6,953 bases of DNA from Desulfobulbus sp. (GTDB lineage: Bacteria; Desulfobacterota; Desulfobulbia; Desulfobulbales; Desulfobulbaceae): positions 1 to 6,953 of the forward strand of contig JAUVLX010000182.1 in assembly GCA_030600525.1 (NCBI GenBank), written 5' to 3'. The position numbers and the translations under genes were made by a program. Below are positions 5,219 through 6,953 of the stretch, one piece after another (position 1 is the first letter of the stretch; every line of letters begins with the position of its first letter). Below the pieces are notes generated by a model. The model was not told the origin of the DNA. It saw only the letters and a program-made list of their open reading frames with translations, and ran no database searches.

Positions 5219-6953
5219 TGAAAGCAAAAAACATATCATCTCAAGGGCCAATCGCATGGATGGTCAACAATGGCGTGACTCCCAATCTGTTGATGATATT
5301 TTTGATTATCGGCGGTTTCCTTATTTCTTTCAATATTAAGAAAGAGGTCTTTCCTGATTTTGAATTGGATAATGTGACCATCAGTGTTGCTTATTCAGGG
5401 GCAAGCCCAGAGGAGGTAGAGCAGGGGATTTTGTTGGTCGTAGAAGAGGCGGTTCAATCGATTGAAGGGGTAAAAGAGATAACAGCCAAGGCAACCGAAG
5501 GCTCCGGAACAGTAACAGCAGAACTGTTGGATGGTGTTGATCAGCAAAAGGTTCTCCAGGAAATTAAACAGGAAATAGACAGGATCACCACCTTTCCCGA
5601 TGAATCCGAAGAACCTGTTGTGTCCTTAAGTTCCCGAAAGCGTGAAGTATTGCAGTTGAGCCTTTATGGAAAGGTATCGGAGGCAATTTTAAGAGAATTG
5701 AGCGAACAGGTGCGTGATCGGCTTTTGCTCCAACAGCAAATTTCTCAGGTAAGCATTGTTGGGGCAAGGGATTATGAGATCCAGGTGGAAATCAGCCAGG
5801 ACCAATTGCGTGCCCATAACTTGACTCTAGCTTCGGTGGCTGAAACAATCAAGAAGGCTTCTATTGAACTTCCTGGAGGAGAAATTGAAACCACGAGCGG
5901 TGATATTCTGCTCAGAGTAAAAGAGCGAAATGACTGGGCGGAAGAATTCAGCAGGATTCCTGTAGTCACAGGTATGAACGGCACCGTGCTGTATCTTGAA
6001 GATATTGCAACGGTTAAGGAGGGTTTTGAAGAATCGGATAAAGTAGTCACCTTTAACGGCAACCCAACTATTGCTCTGGACGTATACAGGGTAGGGGACC
6101 AGACACCACTTGGTGTTGCTGCGGCGGTGCGAACTGCAATGGCTGGAATAGAGGCTGATCTCCCTTCAGGTATCCAGTGGGAAATAAACAGAGACATGTC
6201 CAAAGTGTATCAGCAACGGCTTGAGCTGTTACTTAAAAATGCCTTTATCGGGTTACTGCTGGTGTTGGTGCTGCTTGGTCTTTTCCTGGATTTCAAACTT
6301 GCCTTCTGGGTGACCATGGGCATCCCTGTCTCTTTTCTTGGCGGCATGCTTTTTCTTCCCCTGTTTGACGTGTCCATCAACATGATCTCCATGTTTGCCT
6401 TTATTGTGGCTTTGGGGATAGTGGTTGATGATGCCATTATAGCCGGAGAAAATATTTATGAATACCGACAGCAGAACATGGGATTTGTACAGGCGGCCAT
6501 TCAAGGCGCAAAAGATGTCGCCATACCCATTACGTTCAGTATCTTTACCAATATCGCAGCCTTTCTTCCAATGCTGTTTGTTCCAGGGGTTATGGGTAAA
6601 ATATGGAAGGTTATACCTATCGTTGTGGTGATGGTATTTATTGTTTCCTGGGTAGAGGCAATTTTTATTCTTCCTGCCCATCTTGCCCACACAAAGACCG
6701 GGGCCGGTAATATTGTCACGAAAACGCTGTACAGGTGGCAGCAGAAATTCAGTAAAGGGTTACTTTGGTTTATTGACAGGGCATACGGGCCAGCTCTCCA
6801 TTTTTTTCTGCACAGAAGATATCTGTCGGTTGCCACGGGTATAGCCGTTTTGGTTATTGTACTTGGGTATGTCCTTAGCGGCAGGGTTGGTATCATCCTC
6901 ATGCCAAGAGTTGAGTCAGACTATGCCATTGTTACGGCCACCTTGCCCTATGG
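5215..6953 (+). CDS. AcrB-like RND efflux permease, 3' end beyond the window
   Basis: The frame is open from the ATG at 5215 to the right edge, 579 codons without a stop. Full-length relatives have roughly 1,000-1,050 residues, so just over half is present. Visible: first membrane helix about 24-41; the porter half PN1/PN2 (about 42-333) starting with KKEVFPDFELDNVTISVAYSG; then helices 2 to 6 (about 343-361, 363-382, 388-410, 437-457, 463-485), helix 7 (about 535-557), and the first strand of the second porter half (563-579). Helix 4 carries the proton-relay aspartates D405 and D406 in GIVVDDAIIAGEN, matching D407/D408 of AcrB, which marks a drug-type (HAE) proton antiporter. The segment SWVEAIFILPAHLAH closes helix 6. 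Either the ATG at 5215 (ATGA overlap with the adaptor stop) or the one at 5218 may start it; both are in frame. GAGA at 5207-5210 is the only ribosome-site-like sequence, so coupling to adaptor translation is likely. Confidence 0.95.
   Translation, partial: MMKAKNISSQGPIAWMVNNGVTPNLLMIFLIIGGFLISFNIKKEVFPDFELDNVTISVAYSGASPEEVEQGILLVVEEAVQSIEGVKEITAKATEGSGTVTAELLDGVDQQKVLQEIKQEIDRITTFPDESEEPVVSLSSRKREVLQLSLYGKVSEAILRELSEQVRDRLLLQQQISQVSIVGARDYEIQVEISQDQLRAHNLTLASVAETIKKASIELPGGEIETTSGDILLRVKERNDWAEEFSRIPVVTGMNGTVLYLEDIATVKEGFEESDKVVTFNGNPTIALDVYRVGDQTPLGVAAAVRTAMAGIEADLPSGIQWEINRDMSKVYQQRLELLLKNAFIGLLLVLVLLGLFLDFKLAFWVTMGIPVSFLGGMLFLPLFDVSINMISMFAFIVALGIVVDDAIIAGENIYEYRQQNMGFVQAAIQGAKDVAIPITFSIFTNIAAFLPMLFVPGVMGKIWKVIPIVVVMVFIVSWVEAIFILPAHLAHTKTGAGNIVTKTLYRWQQKFSKGLLWFIDRAYGPALHFFLHRRYLSVATGIAVLVIVLGYVLSGRVGIILMPRVESDYAIVTATLPY

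Noticed and set aside
6253..6902. Two long minus-strand frames opposite the permease
   Set aside because: They mirror the permease membrane helices, and the plus strand encodes a clear RND protein throughout.

Overview
The window shows a compact Gram-negative multidrug-efflux locus of a recognisable type. A BaeS/BaeR-like two-component system lies on the minus strand. Facing away from it on the plus strand is a tripartite RND efflux operon made of an outer-membrane lipoprotein channel, a periplasmic adaptor and an inner-membrane pump. The outer-membrane lipoprotein and the RND assembly show a diderm bacterium. Base composition looks moderate by eye, somewhat under half G+C. A proteobacterium in the broad sense, including Desulfobacterota, fits, but the sequence alone does not fix the taxon.

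Layout: 1-153 is a flank with no supported gene. 154-828 (minus) encodes an OmpR-family response regulator closely resembling BaeR. 825-2270 (minus) encodes its BaeS-like sensor kinase; the kinase stop and regulator start share an ATGA overlap, so the kinase is transcribed first. 2271-2458 is the 188-bp divergent intergenic region. It carries two elements resembling the E. coli BaeR box, one on each strand, plus two short inverted repeats. 2459-3856 (plus) encodes a NodT/OprM-type outer-membrane factor, 3902-5218 a membrane-anchored HlyD/AcrA-like adaptor, and 5215-6953 the first 579 codons of an AcrB-like RND permease that runs off the right edge with no stop.

How they work together (inference from family knowledge): BaeS would sense envelope damage or toxic compounds and phosphorylate BaeR at D53. 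BaeR would bind the shared intergenic region to raise its own operon and the pump operon. The permease would then drive export by proton antiport through the adaptor and the outer-membrane channel. E. coli has a related but differently arranged locus: mdtABCD and baeSR run in one direction, without a cognate outer-membrane factor. Here the regulators are divergent and the operon brings its own channel as its first gene. I see no mobile element, CRISPR array, RNA gene or clearly new system. The most useful leads are the regulatory signals at 2338-2428.
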